From a virus, in IMG/VR virus record IMGVR_UViG_3300020446_000001, positions 1 through 64,000 of that record: a DNA stretch of 64,000 nucleotides; one strand, 5' to 3'. Below, piece after piece: positions 1 to 7,766 of the stretch; position 1 is the stretch's first letter; each line of letters begins with the position of its first letter. Under the pieces are notes generated by a model that searched no databases, was not told the DNA's origin, and saw only the letters and a list, made by a program, of their open reading frames with translations. A program made the translations under genes and the position numbers.

Positions 1-344
1 CCGCTTACCCCCATGTTGGATATAAAGTGTTCAATCTTCTGCTGCGCAACTTGTCCCTTAGGCCCAGAGATGTATACTTTATGCGCTCCAGTTACTGAGC
101 CGTTTTTTACTTGACTATAGTGTTCTTCAAGCCCCGTTGCTCGGACTATGAATCTGTCTTTCAGTAAGGACTTTATGTGTTTGGAAACGGCTGGTCTTCC
201 TACTCCCATGGTTTCTGCGATTCTAGCAGCGATTAGTCTCTCATTGATGAGAAGATCATATACAATCCACCTTGCTTTGCCTCTGCGTGAGATGTTTCCT
301 GACTGCCACCACCTAGTTTCCCTTTGTGTTTCCTTAGTCAACAT
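1..344 (-). CDS. Winged-helix regulator, 3' end missing
   Basis: The reading frame starts at an ATG complementary to 342-344 and runs off the left edge, so only 114 codons are visible. A ribosome binding site (GGAGGTGG, complement of 347-354) lies just upstream, which decides the start. Residues about 25-70 have the pattern of a winged helix-turn-helix: helix, a recognition helix around VGRPAVSKHIKSLL, then a wing (DRFIVRATG). This suggests a MarR/ArsR-like DNA-binding regulator. It is divergent from the rightward block, and the direct repeats between them may be its operators (inference). The Shine-Dalgarno start contrasts with the leftward array. Confidence 0.8.
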   Translation of the reverse strand, partial: MLTKETQRETRWWQSGNISRRGKARWIVYDLLINERLIAARIAETMGVGRPAVSKHIKSLLKDRFIVRATGLEEHYSQVKNGSVTGAHKVYISGPKGQVAQQKIEHFISNMGVS

Positions 345-448
345 AACCACCTCCTTTTGTCCGCAGGAGTTTGTCCTGAGCACATCACCAATATGAACTA
401 TCCCCCTAATTTTTGCCTTGTTTCCCTATGTTTCCTTATGATTTGGGC

Positions 449-502
449 CATGGTCGGACATGGTTGGTTGTACATGGTTGCTCATTTCACCTTACATGGT
501 TG
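449..502. repeat. CATGGTTG direct repeats
   Basis: ACATGGTTG occurs at 458-466, 472-480 and 494-502, and a related CATGGTC at 449-455. The spacings are 14 and 22 bp. The cluster lies between the divergent regulator gene and the rightward block, so operator sites or origin iterons are both reasonable readings. Confidence 0.6.
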
Positions 503-712
503 TGATTTTTGCTCCGATAACATGAAAAAAACATATATTTTTTCGTTTCTTTATGAAAAAACACACGATACGAACAAGGTACACGAAACCATGACCGTAA
601 AAATCACTACGAATTACAACAACCTCGGGTGCTATCCATGGGTTCATGGTAAAAATTGCACGATAACACGAAATTTCATTCTATTACTGTCTGTTTTTTT
701 GGGGAATCCTTC

Positions 713-725
713 AAACGGTTGATAC
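713..725 (+). promoter_or_regulatory. Promoter-like motif before rightward block
   Basis: AAACGGTTGATAC lies 15 nt before the ATG of the first gene of the rightward block. It belongs to a set with the same placement before other genes and before both canonical tRNAs. With a leaderless start it would occupy about -28 to -16. Confidence 0.6.
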
Positions 726-740
726 GGAGTAGTCCTGTTC

Positions 741-1094
741 ATGCTGAAAGCCAAGACTATTACCCTGCTTGACGGAGGAACGATGGACGATGTTGAGATT
801 TTGCCCGGACTGGGTGCCTATTATATTTTGAAAGATGATGGAAGTATAAGAGAAGTACCAAAAGAGAGAGTCGCACATATAGATTATGTAGATAAAAAAA
901 CAGTAGAGGTTGTAAAAGGACTTGCTCTTGTTCCAATCATTGATGACTTAGATACACTTGATGAACTCTACGAAGATTACGATTCTTTGAATGCTTTGAT
1001 GGCGGAAGTGACAGCAGAGGATGACTCGGCAAAAGTAGAATCTGGAGAACCTATAAGCCCCCTTTCTAAAAATCCATATGAGGCTGATGCTTGA
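741..1094 (+). CDS. Unrecognised 117-aa protein
   Basis: First gene of the rightward block, preceded by the promoter-like motif at 713-725. The N-terminal half (residues 1-75) looks like a small beta-rich domain (LLDGGTMDDVEILPGLGAYYIL) and the C-terminal 40 residues are acidic and probably disordered. The stop codon overlaps the next start (TGATG), so the two are probably translated together. I do not recognise a family. Confidence 0.8.
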   Translation: MLKAKTITLLDGGTMDDVEILPGLGAYYILKDDGSIREVPKERVAHIDYVDKKTVEVVKGLALVPIIDDLDTLDELYEDYDSLNALMAEVTAEDDSAKVESGEPISPLSKNPYEADA

Positions 1095-1408
1095 TGGAAA
1101 CAGATGTTGATATTTTAGATGGAGAAATATTGCGAGAAGTGCAACAATCTACACTTCGCATTATGCAACTACTTTCAAAGTTCATTCAGTGGCCTACGAC
1201 TCAACTTATTTTGTTAGACCAAATAGATGAAGAACTCGATACTATTCGAGAACTAATGGATCATACGATTCCACAAGATGATGTAACATTGCCTGCACTC
1301 GCTGAGGCCTCAGATGTGCTAGGTTTTGAACAGATGGCTGTTGCAACTGCTTGGACAGGAGTTAAGGAAATGTTAGATGGTTTTTTTGGAAAACAATGGA
1401 GGGACTAA
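1094..1408 (+). CDS. Unrecognised 104-aa acidic helical protein
   Basis: Starts at the ATG that overlaps the previous TGA by one base; a TTG one codon earlier is a weaker alternative. The product is mostly helical and acidic, with no recognised motif. It ends one base before the next gene, which has its own ribosome binding site inside this gene's 3' end. Confidence 0.75.
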   Translation: METDVDILDGEILREVQQSTLRIMQLLSKFIQWPTTQLILLDQIDEELDTIRELMDHTIPQDDVTLPALAEASDVLGFEQMAVATAWTGVKEMLDGFFGKQWRD

Positions 1409-1409
1409 T

Positions 1410-2822
1410 ATGGCAAGATATGAACCGGAAGAGCTTAAGGCAATGCTAAACAAGTATTTCACCAAAGTATACACTGAACAACACATAGAGCAAGGATATG
1501 ATGCGAAAGTTGGACAGCCTGTTTGGTATGCGAATGGCGAACCAAAGTATGATGCTATCGGGCAACGACTAGGAATTAGTGGAGAAAAGGTGAAAATGTC
1601 GTATGAGTCTTGGCTTTCGGCAGGCAACACGCCGCCGGGAGGCATAAGTCCAGTAAAAAAGCAAAACCCTGTACAACCTTTGCAACTTGTTGCAGGCGGA
1701 ACTAGTCAAGTACAAAGTAATCCTGCTTCTGGTGGTTTGTCTGAGACAGTGAATACACTCAACCAAGTGGCAAGCCTAAAACAAGCGCAGCACAATATTC
1801 AACAAATAGATCAAGCGACTGTCACGCCAGGAGGAACAGGCGATTTGGGGTCTGTAGTTGGAGCACTTGCATCAGCACTAGCAAAACCAAGAGACGATAC
1901 ATCGTCGATGGCAATGATGATGCAAATGAATCAACAAGCTCAACAGTCTGCGCAAGCGGCAAGAGATTCTCAAGACCAGCGTTTTACCGCTTTGTTGAAC
2001 ATCATGTTTCAGCAACAGGCCCAAAGTCAAACTATGATGATGGAGGCGATGCGTGGAGGCGGCACCCGCTCGGCGCTTGAAGAGCGTATTCTCAACAAGT
2101 CGGTAGACCAAATGCTAACGGGCAATGCCACACCAGAAGATACCTTACTGACTCAATTAGTTCAATCTGGGCAACTTCCTGAAATCGGGAAGGGCTTACT
2201 TGATGGTGTTGCAGGAGTTTTGGCGGCTCGACAGCCCCCCAACACACAACAACCATCATATCTAGCGCAACCTCAGCCTCAAACAGTAGTGCAACAACCT
2301 CAACCACAAGCTCAAATCCCAATGCAACAAGCCCAACCTCAACCCGCCCAAGAAATGCAACTTACTTTCGAGCAGAAATGTGATGTTGTTATGGAAGGAT
2401 TCCACAACAACCTGCCCGACGCTTACAAAGAAGATTTAGCATACATAGGAGTTCTAAAGCGACAAGTTGAGATAGCCGTTCAACGAGCAGAAGATAGTTT
2501 CCCTAATGATATCAGAAGCCAACTAATATTTGCCGACAAAGAAATGCATTTAATTGTAAATTTAAGATCAATTGCAGTCAATATACAACGAGTAGTAAAG
2601 GGAGAAGTGCAAACTGAGATGGCAGCACAGGTCCTCCAAGGACTTCCAATCTTCAATGACCACTTTAGAGGTGAAACATACGAAAATTTGATTACAAAGG
2701 TGGCGCCATATGCCGCCGCAGACCCTCCGGGTCAGAAAATGTTTGGATGGGATATTGAATTCTTGCAGGGTGAACAAGCAGCAACGGTTATCCGTCAGAT
2801 ACTCGTGGTAGCGAATAGGTGA
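1410..2822 (+). CDS. Gln-rich 470-aa protein, possibly structural
   Basis: The start is set by GGAGGG at 1398-1403, seven bases before the ATG; the longer frame from 1377 lacks a site. Residues 1-70 form a compact domain with a W/Y-rich stretch. Residues about 85-330 are low complexity, rich in Gln, Met, Ala and Pro, with runs of alternating Gln-Pro. Residues 330-470 return to a folded, helical composition. Long Gln-rich linkers between folded ends are seen in scaffold, tail and secretion-apparatus proteins, so a structural role is possible but not shown. I recognise no family. Confidence 0.85.
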   Translation: MARYEPEELKAMLNKYFTKVYTEQHIEQGYDAKVGQPVWYANGEPKYDAIGQRLGISGEKVKMSYESWLSAGNTPPGGISPVKKQNPVQPLQLVAGGTSQVQSNPASGGLSETVNTLNQVASLKQAQHNIQQIDQATVTPGGTGDLGSVVGALASALAKPRDDTSSMAMMMQMNQQAQQSAQAARDSQDQRFTALLNIMFQQQAQSQTMMMEAMRGGGTRSALEERILNKSVDQMLTGNATPEDTLLTQLVQSGQLPEIGKGLLDGVAGVLAARQPPNTQQPSYLAQPQPQTVVQQPQPQAQIPMQQAQPQPAQEMQLTFEQKCDVVMEGFHNNLPDAYKEDLAYIGVLKRQVEIAVQRAEDSFPNDIRSQLIFADKEMHLIVNLRSIAVNIQRVVKGEVQTEMAAQVLQGLPIFNDHFRGETYENLITKVAPYAAADPPGQKMFGWDIEFLQGEQAATVIRQILVVANR

Positions 2823-2827
2823 GACAG

Positions 2828-3307
2828 ATGTCAGATGATAAAACATATTATACATACGCCCTTGATAAGCCCCTTTTAGGAAAATACTTAGGAAAAACAG
2901 TAGCGATTCGCCCCTCGTGGGTGCGTCGATGCCAGCGATATGCTGGTGCTACAGGATTGAACATACGAACTGTGTTCAAGTTCATCAACAACGGATTGAT
3001 TGACCGTTCAACCGAAGGATTCAATGATGAAGGACTAGATGGAAAACTTTCTGATGCTCAAAAATGGGTCCTTTTGTATCTTTTCTTAGGCCGAGGAGTC
3101 CCAGAATTTATACAAAACCCAGATGTTGATGAAAAACTACCATCCCTCGTAAATGAAGAACCGATAGAATCTACTGGAATAGTCGGCACAGTTAGTTCAA
3201 CTGCTGCTGCTGCTGCAAATGTAGTAACAACTCCTGTAAAATCGTTGGCAGACATGGTGACTGGAAAGAAAGAAAAGAATGTAGAGGAAACCGAGGACGG
3301 CGAGTGA
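2828..3307 (+). CDS. Unrecognised 159-aa protein
   Basis: The ATG at 2828 sits five bases after AGGTGA, a good ribosome binding site; a GTG at 2819 is the alternative. Residues 1-105 are a probable folded helical domain (PSWVRRCQRYAG, WVLLYLFLGRG), followed by an Ala/Thr/Val linker and a charged tail. Its stop overlaps the start of the next membrane protein (TGATG), suggesting co-expression. Confidence 0.8.
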   Translation: MSDDKTYYTYALDKPLLGKYLGKTVAIRPSWVRRCQRYAGATGLNIRTVFKFINNGLIDRSTEGFNDEGLDGKLSDAQKWVLLYLFLGRGVPEFIQNPDVDEKLPSLVNEEPIESTGIVGTVSSTAAAAANVVTTPVKSLADMVTGKKEKNVEETEDGE

Positions 3308-3528
3308 TGATGAATGCTTGGGTTACATCATTCCTGATGGGAGTCGTTTTTTATGGGATTGGTGTTGTCGACTCAGCTTTGATGCTTGCTTCGATTGGCT
3401 CATTAGTTGCTTGGAGTATCGTTAATTCAAAAAATGATACAAATGAAATCATTGATGAATTAGATCGGATTCGGAAAACACAACTAGTGCAAGTTTATGA
3501 TGGAGGTGACATAGATGAGATTGATTAG
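3307..3528 (+). CDS. Small membrane protein, 73 aa
   Basis: Residues 5-37 form one or two closely spaced hydrophobic segments, followed by a charged cytoplasmic-type tail. Start chosen at the ATG overlapping the upstream stop. Overlaps the next gene, also a membrane protein, by 14 bases, so the two may form a complex. Confidence 0.75.
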   Translation: MMNAWVTSFLMGVVFYGIGVVDSALMLASIGSLVAWSIVNSKNDTNEIIDELDRIRKTQLVQVYDGGDIDEID

Positions 3529-4174
3529 AGCGTCAGATTCGGATTGGGAAGAGCAGTGGGAAGATGAAGTAAACAGCCTAGAGCATCGTCTTGGCAGACC
3601 CATCGCTATAGATGATTCCCGTTCGAGAATGGACCGACAACGAAGAGTTTTGATAGCAATCACGATGTTGCTAGTCATTACAATCCCAATAATGCAGTAT
3701 TTGATGCCTGCTGTAAATGCCTATGTGTTGTCTGCTGCTATGGCCTTCACAATAGGAACTAATCTTACAATCTTTATCATTTCTACACAGATTGAGGACA
3801 AAGCAGACAAAATGGAACGAAAAATTGAATCACTTTTAGATGAGCTTGATAGAGCGGCTACTGGGCTTGACAATTTCCATTCAGAACTTTCAAGTGTCAA
3901 CATACCTGCCATCGTATCCAGTATTGAGAGAGCAAGAGAGGAGATGCGCCCCAATTTAGAAAGACTGCAAGGAGTATCTTGGGAGCAGTTGAGTGAAGCG
4001 ATGGATAATTTGTTTGATTTTTGGGATTCTGTTAACAAAGACAAGCTCAACAACTTCATCTCACCTTTCCTCAATGGAGAAGTGTCTCTTGTGCCTGCCC
4101 CAACTAGGACATTTGAGGATTATGATGAGTATTTACCTGATTTAGATGATGATGAATTTATGCCGGGGTTGTGA
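3515..4174 (+). CDS. Membrane protein with coiled coil, 219 aa
   Basis: GGAGGTGA at 3502-3509 gives a strong start. Two hydrophobic segments lie at about residues 45-65 and 68-92, separated by a short turn, so both ends face the same side. Residues 95-190 have heptad-like spacing typical of a long coiled coil, and the last 25 residues are very acidic. The layout (hairpin anchor, coiled coil, acidic tail) fits a tethering or structural membrane protein. No family recognised. Confidence 0.85.
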   Translation: MRLIRASDSDWEEQWEDEVNSLEHRLGRPIAIDDSRSRMDRQRRVLIAITMLLVITIPIMQYLMPAVNAYVLSAAMAFTIGTNLTIFIISTQIEDKADKMERKIESLLDELDRAATGLDNFHSELSSVNIPAIVSSIERAREEMRPNLERLQGVSWEQLSEAMDNLFDFWDSVNKDKLNNFISPFLNGEVSLVPAPTRTFEDYDEYLPDLDDDEFMPGL

Positions 4175-4176
4175 TT

Positions 4177-4374
4177 ATGACAGAAAATGATGATTCTAGA
4201 AATGAAAACCAAGACAAAAAGGCCTTGGTACCAGTCCAGACATGTTACATTGTCTGCCGTGATATCCCTGTCGAAATAAAAGACCAATTAGTAAGGATTA
4301 GAAGAGAAAGAGGCTGGAGTGCTTGGAAAGATATGGTCCTTGAAGTGGTTGCTTTATGGGGTGACCATGAATGA
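4177..4374 (+). CDS. Small ribbon-helix-helix-like protein, 65 aa
   Basis: Residues 28-62 show a short strand (ICRDIPVEIKDQL) followed by two helices (VRIRRERGWSAWKDMVLEVVALW), the general pattern of a ribbon-helix-helix DNA-binding protein. The assignment is weak. Its stop overlaps the start of the RusA gene. Confidence 0.7.
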   Translation: MTENDDSRNENQDKKALVPVQTCYIVCRDIPVEIKDQLVRIRRERGWSAWKDMVLEVVALWGDHE

Positions 4375-4823
4375 GTTTTACATTGAAGATTCCAGGACCG
4401 CCAATGGCGCAACCAAGAGCAAGAGCATCTACAATCAATGGTAAAGCTCGAATGTATCAACCGAAGAAAGCCGCCGACAGTAAGGCATTTCTCATGACAC
4501 TGGCTAGATACGAGATTGAAAAGGACAAAAGGGATGATTTACCTTACAAGGGGCCAGTAGCAGTTCGTATAGTGGCTTGCTATCCATGTCCTAAATCACA
4601 AGAGAGAAAGCGTTCGCCTTCTCCAACTAAGTGGAAGGCAAACGGTTCAGACATCGACAACATTGCAAAACACTACATGGATGCTTTGTGTGCATCCGGC
4701 ATCCTCACAAATGATGACCGACAAGTGAGTTCATTGCAAGTCTTAAAAGTACAATTAGAACAAGGCGCCAGCCCATACACTCAGTTTGAAATTAGTCCTT
4801 TGGGGGATCATGATGCGGCATGA
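4371..4823 (+). CDS. rusA: RusA-family Holliday junction resolvase
   Basis: 150 residues, close to the usual RusA length. The N-terminus has the family GxP start (LKIPGPPMAQPRARA), and the catalytic segment is visible as DIDN at residues 94-97 and DALCASGILTNDDRQV at 104-119, matching the Asp cluster that binds magnesium in RusA. RusA cuts four-way junctions symmetrically and resolves recombination or replication intermediates; phages use it in late recombination or packaging. The start overlaps the upstream stop. Confidence 0.9.
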   Translation: MSFTLKIPGPPMAQPRARASTINGKARMYQPKKAADSKAFLMTLARYEIEKDKRDDLPYKGPVAVRIVACYPCPKSQERKRSPSPTKWKANGSDIDNIAKHYMDALCASGILTNDDRQVSSLQVLKVQLEQGASPYTQFEISPLGDHDAA

Positions 4824-5250
4824 CCACATTGAACAAGTCTTGGGCGTATTACGAACTCTTTACCGAGACATACCGCAAGAGCAAAGGCTAAGAACAATGC
4901 TAGTCAATCTTGAGTTGACCAAGGGTAGGCCAAAGAAAAAAAATGCAGAACCCAGAGAAAAATGGCTTGAAGAGGCTAGAAAGTTTGCTAGAAGGTATAT
5001 CCGTAAGAACGGAGTAGTTGATATTCATATTATACGACAACATGTTCCATTACCTCATGGAGTAGATGAAAGGGCTACTGGAGGGGTATTGAAACATCCT
5101 GATTTTGTCAAACTACGGGATAAGCCGTTTAGGAGTGCCACTGGCAGAATCAAAACAATCGGAGAATATAGTCTTGTAGGGCTACACGAAGATGATCCGC
5201 CAACATATGGTAGTGACGATGATGATTACGGTTTTGTAAGGTTCGATTGA
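4813..5250 (+). CDS. Basic 145-aa protein
   Basis: I chose the ATG at 4813; the adjacent ATG at 4810 or a start at 4786 in the same frame is possible. The gene overlaps the end of the RusA gene. The product is Arg/Lys-rich at residues 30-75 (TKGRPKKKN, RKFARRYIRKNG) and acidic at the C-terminus. The basic region suggests nucleic-acid binding (inference). No family recognised. Confidence 0.75.
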   Translation: MRHDHIEQVLGVLRTLYRDIPQEQRLRTMLVNLELTKGRPKKKNAEPREKWLEEARKFARRYIRKNGVVDIHIIRQHVPLPHGVDERATGGVLKHPDFVKLRDKPFRSATGRIKTIGEYSLVGLHEDDPPTYGSDDDDYGFVRFD

Positions 5251-5288
5251 AGGAAAACCTCAATTTAGGAAACAGACTACGCCTGTTC

Positions 5289-5828
5289 ATGTCGGACTTC
5301 ATGTTCTCACCCGGTTCTATCCTCCGACGAAAGCTTGCTTTGGGAAAAAAACTAGAGAAAGGAGAATATTGGCATTACGGTGTAGCAAGCCAATACATAG
5401 ATCCTAATGGCGAGCAAATGATATTTCAATTCGGCGGTCCGTTTCCCGGCAACAAACCTGAGCACCCACATTACCAATCAAAGGCTTCGTCTATATTGAA
5501 CAAATTGTGGCCTACTAAAGACGGATACACAGGAACTCATATCGGCCTTACACCTTTTTCCTACTTTGCTGAATCGAAGCCTGTATATGTCAACAATGTT
5601 CCAGATAACCCAATGCCCGTGTTGCAAAGAGCAGAGGCTTTGATGAATCACAAAGGCTACAATCCGGCGATTAGTAATTGTGAGCATTACGCTAATTACT
5701 GTCTAACAGGTTCATGGAAAAGTCTTCAAGCAAGGGGAACGGTCATGAAAGGCGGATTGGTAGTTTCTTTGTTACTTGCGGCAGGCATTGTTGTAGTGCT
5801 ACGAAGGGTATCAGACAACCCTTCGTAG
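5289..5828 (+). CDS. LRAT-domain (H-rev107-like) protein with C-terminal membrane anchor
   Basis: The LRAT signature is visible: a His in a YWHYGVA strand (H29) and the NCEHYANYCLTG motif with the catalytic-type Cys131 and His133. LRAT/H-rev107 proteins are NlpC/P60-like thiol acyltransferases or phospholipases acting on lipids. Residues 152-171 are a membrane segment followed by two arginines, so the enzyme is probably tail-anchored. The ATG at 5289 follows CCTGTTC, as at 741; an in-frame TTG at 5247 overlapping the upstream stop is an alternative. The 3' end, including the stop codon, lies inside a perfect 11-bp hairpin. Confidence 0.85.
   Translation: MSDFMFSPGSILRRKLALGKKLEKGEYWHYGVASQYIDPNGEQMIFQFGGPFPGNKPEHPHYQSKASSILNKLWPTKDGYTGTHIGLTPFSYFAESKPVYVNNVPDNPMPVLQRAEALMNHKGYNPAISNCEHYANYCLTGSWKSLQARGTVMKGGLVVSLLLAAGIVVVLRRVSDNPS
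5799..5828 (+). terminator. 11-bp perfect hairpin at gene end
   Basis: CTACGAAGGGT at 5799-5809 pairs perfectly with 5818-5828 across an 8-nt loop, and the second arm contains the TAG stop. No U-tract follows. It could terminate, stabilise or process the transcript between the LRAT gene and the next gene. Confidence 0.5.
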
Positions 5829-5862
5829 CGAAGGTTAAGAACTAGTACCGTTACGCTACCCT

Positions 5863-6384
5863 ATGACCCGCCGAATATCAACCCAAATGAAGTTTAATGG
5901 AGAAGCCGATCTGACGATTCAACTGAGTCCTGATGAGGTCACTGCATGGAATAGACTCAATCAAACGGGTCGTCAAAACATTATCCAAGGTATGTTCAAT
6001 AGACTTTTGACCTCTTCTCGGCCAGGATTGTTGACTGATGAACAATTACTTGCCGCTCAACCGATTGGTCGAGACCCGATGAGTCAAGGTGCTGCCGAAG
6101 AGGCTCGACCATCTTACACACAAGCTTGCCGCAAAATACTCCGTATGCTAAATCAAGCAGGAGACGAGGGTTCTACTGACGAGGAGGGACAGGAATTACT
6201 TCACATGTCTGGAAATTCATACAGACCTGCAAGAGTGGCATTGGTCAAACTTGGATATGCGGCAAAAAGCGGAAGAAGTAGAAAGACTCGAAGTGGCCGG
6301 TCTGCAAACATATGGATTGCTACTATTACGGAGCATCAGGCTGAACTTGATTGGACTTTAGAATCAGAGGAGGGGGATGCGTGA
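5863..6384 (+). CDS. Helical/winged-helix protein, 173 aa
   Basis: Residues 1-55 form a small domain with PDEVTAWNRLNQTGRQNIIQGMF. Residues 85-150 fit a winged helix: several helices, then a basic wing (GYAAKSGRSRKTRSGRS). A DNA-binding role is likely, the family uncertain. It begins 34 bp after the previous stop, behind the hairpin. Confidence 0.75.
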   Translation: MTRRISTQMKFNGEADLTIQLSPDEVTAWNRLNQTGRQNIIQGMFNRLLTSSRPGLLTDEQLLAAQPIGRDPMSQGAAEEARPSYTQACRKILRMLNQAGDEGSTDEEGQELLHMSGNSYRPARVALVKLGYAAKSGRSRKTRSGRSANIWIATITEHQAELDWTLESEEGDA

Positions 6385-6476
6385 TTTCTGATATTTTGGT
6401 TGCTTTAGGTATTGCAGTTGCAATTGTACTATTCTATGAATTGATTTCTCACTTTTTGTTGGAGGGAGACGAGTGA
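6381..6476 (+). CDS. 31-aa single-span membrane peptide
   Basis: A GTG start at 6381 is preceded by a purine-rich GGAGGGGG run and overlaps the previous stop. The product is MISDILVALGIAVAIVLFYE followed by 11 residues: one membrane span with an acidic end. It overlaps the next GTG by TGA sharing. Similar to small phage or plasmid membrane peptides, function unknown. Confidence 0.65.
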   Translation: MISDILVALGIAVAIVLFYELISHFLLEGDE

Positions 6477-7114
6477 AAGAACTGTTTCTCCACGGTGAAA
6501 TTATTCCCTCATCGGAAATTAGTTATGGAATCGGACAAAGAGTTTTTGATGCTCTTACTAATGAGGTTTCAGTGATAACTGCTTTGGTTGGAAGAAGCGT
6601 AATAGTGGAAACTGAACAGGCCGAGGAAGTTGCTTTGCGTAAGAAAAACCTGCACTGGGTAGGAAACCATTGGGTAAATTTGCCGAGACCATGGGTTGTT
6701 ACAGTTGAAGATTGGGACGGCAAGACATACATTGCGCAATTCCATGAAACACAAACAGAAGCGATGGTTGATGCTGCCTCAGATAAAGAGGTAGCCTTGA
6801 AATTTCAAGGAAGAGGCTTAATGACGCTTTTCAAACTTCAGAGAATGATGATTCGTCTGGATTCTGTTGCTTTGATAAACGGCTTGATTCATGATTTAAG
6901 TGAAAACGGAGCTTTCGGTAGTACTTTGGATTTAACAATGTCTCGTCCTACTCTCAAAGAGACGCTATCGCCAAAAATCAAAAATTCGCTGATTGATGGT
7001 TTAGATAAGGCTTGGGATCAGTCTGCTCCGGAGGGTGTTTGGTGGGCCATCGGTGGTGTTGGAGAAACATGGTGTTGTGATTGTGCTATGCCTGTATTGA
7101 GGTGTTCATGTTGA
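6473..7114 (+). CDS. Unrecognised 213-aa protein
   Basis: GTG start six bases after GGAG and overlapping the upstream TGA. The middle (residues 60-90) has a beta-rich WVGNHWVNLPRPW segment and the end carries a Cys cluster (WCCDCAMPVLRCSC) that could bind a metal. It ends just after the start of the next zinc-ribbon gene. Confidence 0.8.
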   Translation: MKELFLHGEIIPSSEISYGIGQRVFDALTNEVSVITALVGRSVIVETEQAEEVALRKKNLHWVGNHWVNLPRPWVVTVEDWDGKTYIAQFHETQTEAMVDAASDKEVALKFQGRGLMTLFKLQRMMIRLDSVALINGLIHDLSENGAFGSTLDLTMSRPTLKETLSPKIKNSLIDGLDKAWDQSAPEGVWWAIGGVGETWCCDCAMPVLRCSC

Positions 7115-7272
7115 ACCCCAAGAAATACCGAAGACGGTTAGATGTAAAGTGTGCGTGTGGGTCGCTAGGGAGGCTTTTTTTCTTGGGAAAATACAAGGAG
7201 GACAAGGAGATATGTCATTTCGTGTGTGTTTGTTCAAAACCTACTGTAGACTTTGAAAACCCATATTCTTGA
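7108..7272 (+). CDS. Small zinc-ribbon protein, 54 aa
   Basis: ATG at 7108 follows GAGGTG by three bases. Two Cys pairs (CAC and CVC) about 30 residues apart around a beta hairpin fit a minimal zinc ribbon. Overlaps the end of the previous gene. Function unknown. Confidence 0.7.
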   Translation: MLNPKKYRRRLDVKCACGSLGRLFFLGKYKEDKEICHFVCVCSKPTVDFENPYS

Positions 7273-7312
7273 GAGCGATAGTCTTAACGCGAGCGCCTTT
7301 CATGCTCTTTAC

Positions 7313-7750
7313 ATGGGGAAGTTCCACATTTGGACTGACGGATCAAGTTATGGCAACCCTGGTCCATCTGGATATGGATATAGAATGGATTTCAACGGTA
7401 ATACAGTGAGGCTTGGTTTTGGTCCTTTGGGGAACATGACTAATAACGAAGCAGAATACATTGCCGTCAAGAAAGCTCTAGAAGAGGCAACAATGTATAG
7501 TATCAATCCAAAACAGGACAAAGTGATAATAAATACTGATTCTCAGTTATTAGTACGGCACAATGACGGCAAGTATAATGTGAAAAAACCTATGTTGGTC
7601 AAGATTATGAAGGACATAGGTGTTCTACAAGAAAATTTCTTGAATGTCGTCATTAGACATGTTGGAAGAAAGAACAATGCAGTAGCGGACTATCTAGCAA
7701 ATCAGGGTTCAATCCAATCCAAAAAGAGAACGGACACTTCAAACGGTTGA
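7313..7750 (+). CDS. rnhA: Ribonuclease HI
   Basis: From the ATG at 7313 the protein is 145 aa, the normal RNase HI length, and begins directly with the catalytic strand (WTDGSSYGNPG, D9). The other acidic residues follow in order: E46 in NNEAEY, D76 in NTDSQ, D126 in NAVADYLAN. An in-frame TTG at 7253 would add 20 unlikely residues. RNase HI degrades RNA in RNA-DNA hybrids, for example replication primers. The last codons and stop lie inside the promoter-like motif for the next gene. Confidence 0.93.
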   Translation: MGKFHIWTDGSSYGNPGPSGYGYRMDFNGNTVRLGFGPLGNMTNNEAEYIAVKKALEEATMYSINPKQDKVIINTDSQLLVRHNDGKYNVKKPMLVKIMKDIGVLQENFLNVVIRHVGRKNNAVADYLANQGSIQSKKRTDTSNG

Positions 7751-7753
7751 ACA
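7741..7753 (+). promoter_or_regulatory. Promoter-like motif AAACGGTTGAACA
   Basis: Overlaps the stop codon of the RNase HI gene and ends 13 nt before the ATG at 7767. With preceding TTC it forms the near-palindrome TTCAAACGGTTGAA. Confidence 0.65.
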
Positions 7754-7766
7754 TATTCGTCGGTTT

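Larger units (their letters stand above)
345..740. other. Divergent intergenic region
   Basis: About 400 bp without a convincing gene between the leftward regulator and the rightward block. It holds direct repeats of ACATGGTTG (449-502), two ATGAAAAAA-type repeats (near 522 and 553) around an AT-rich ACATATATTTTT stretch, scattered ACACGA words, and the promoter-like motif at 713-725. Small frames here have no coding character. The region could be a control region or a replication origin. Confidence 0.6.
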
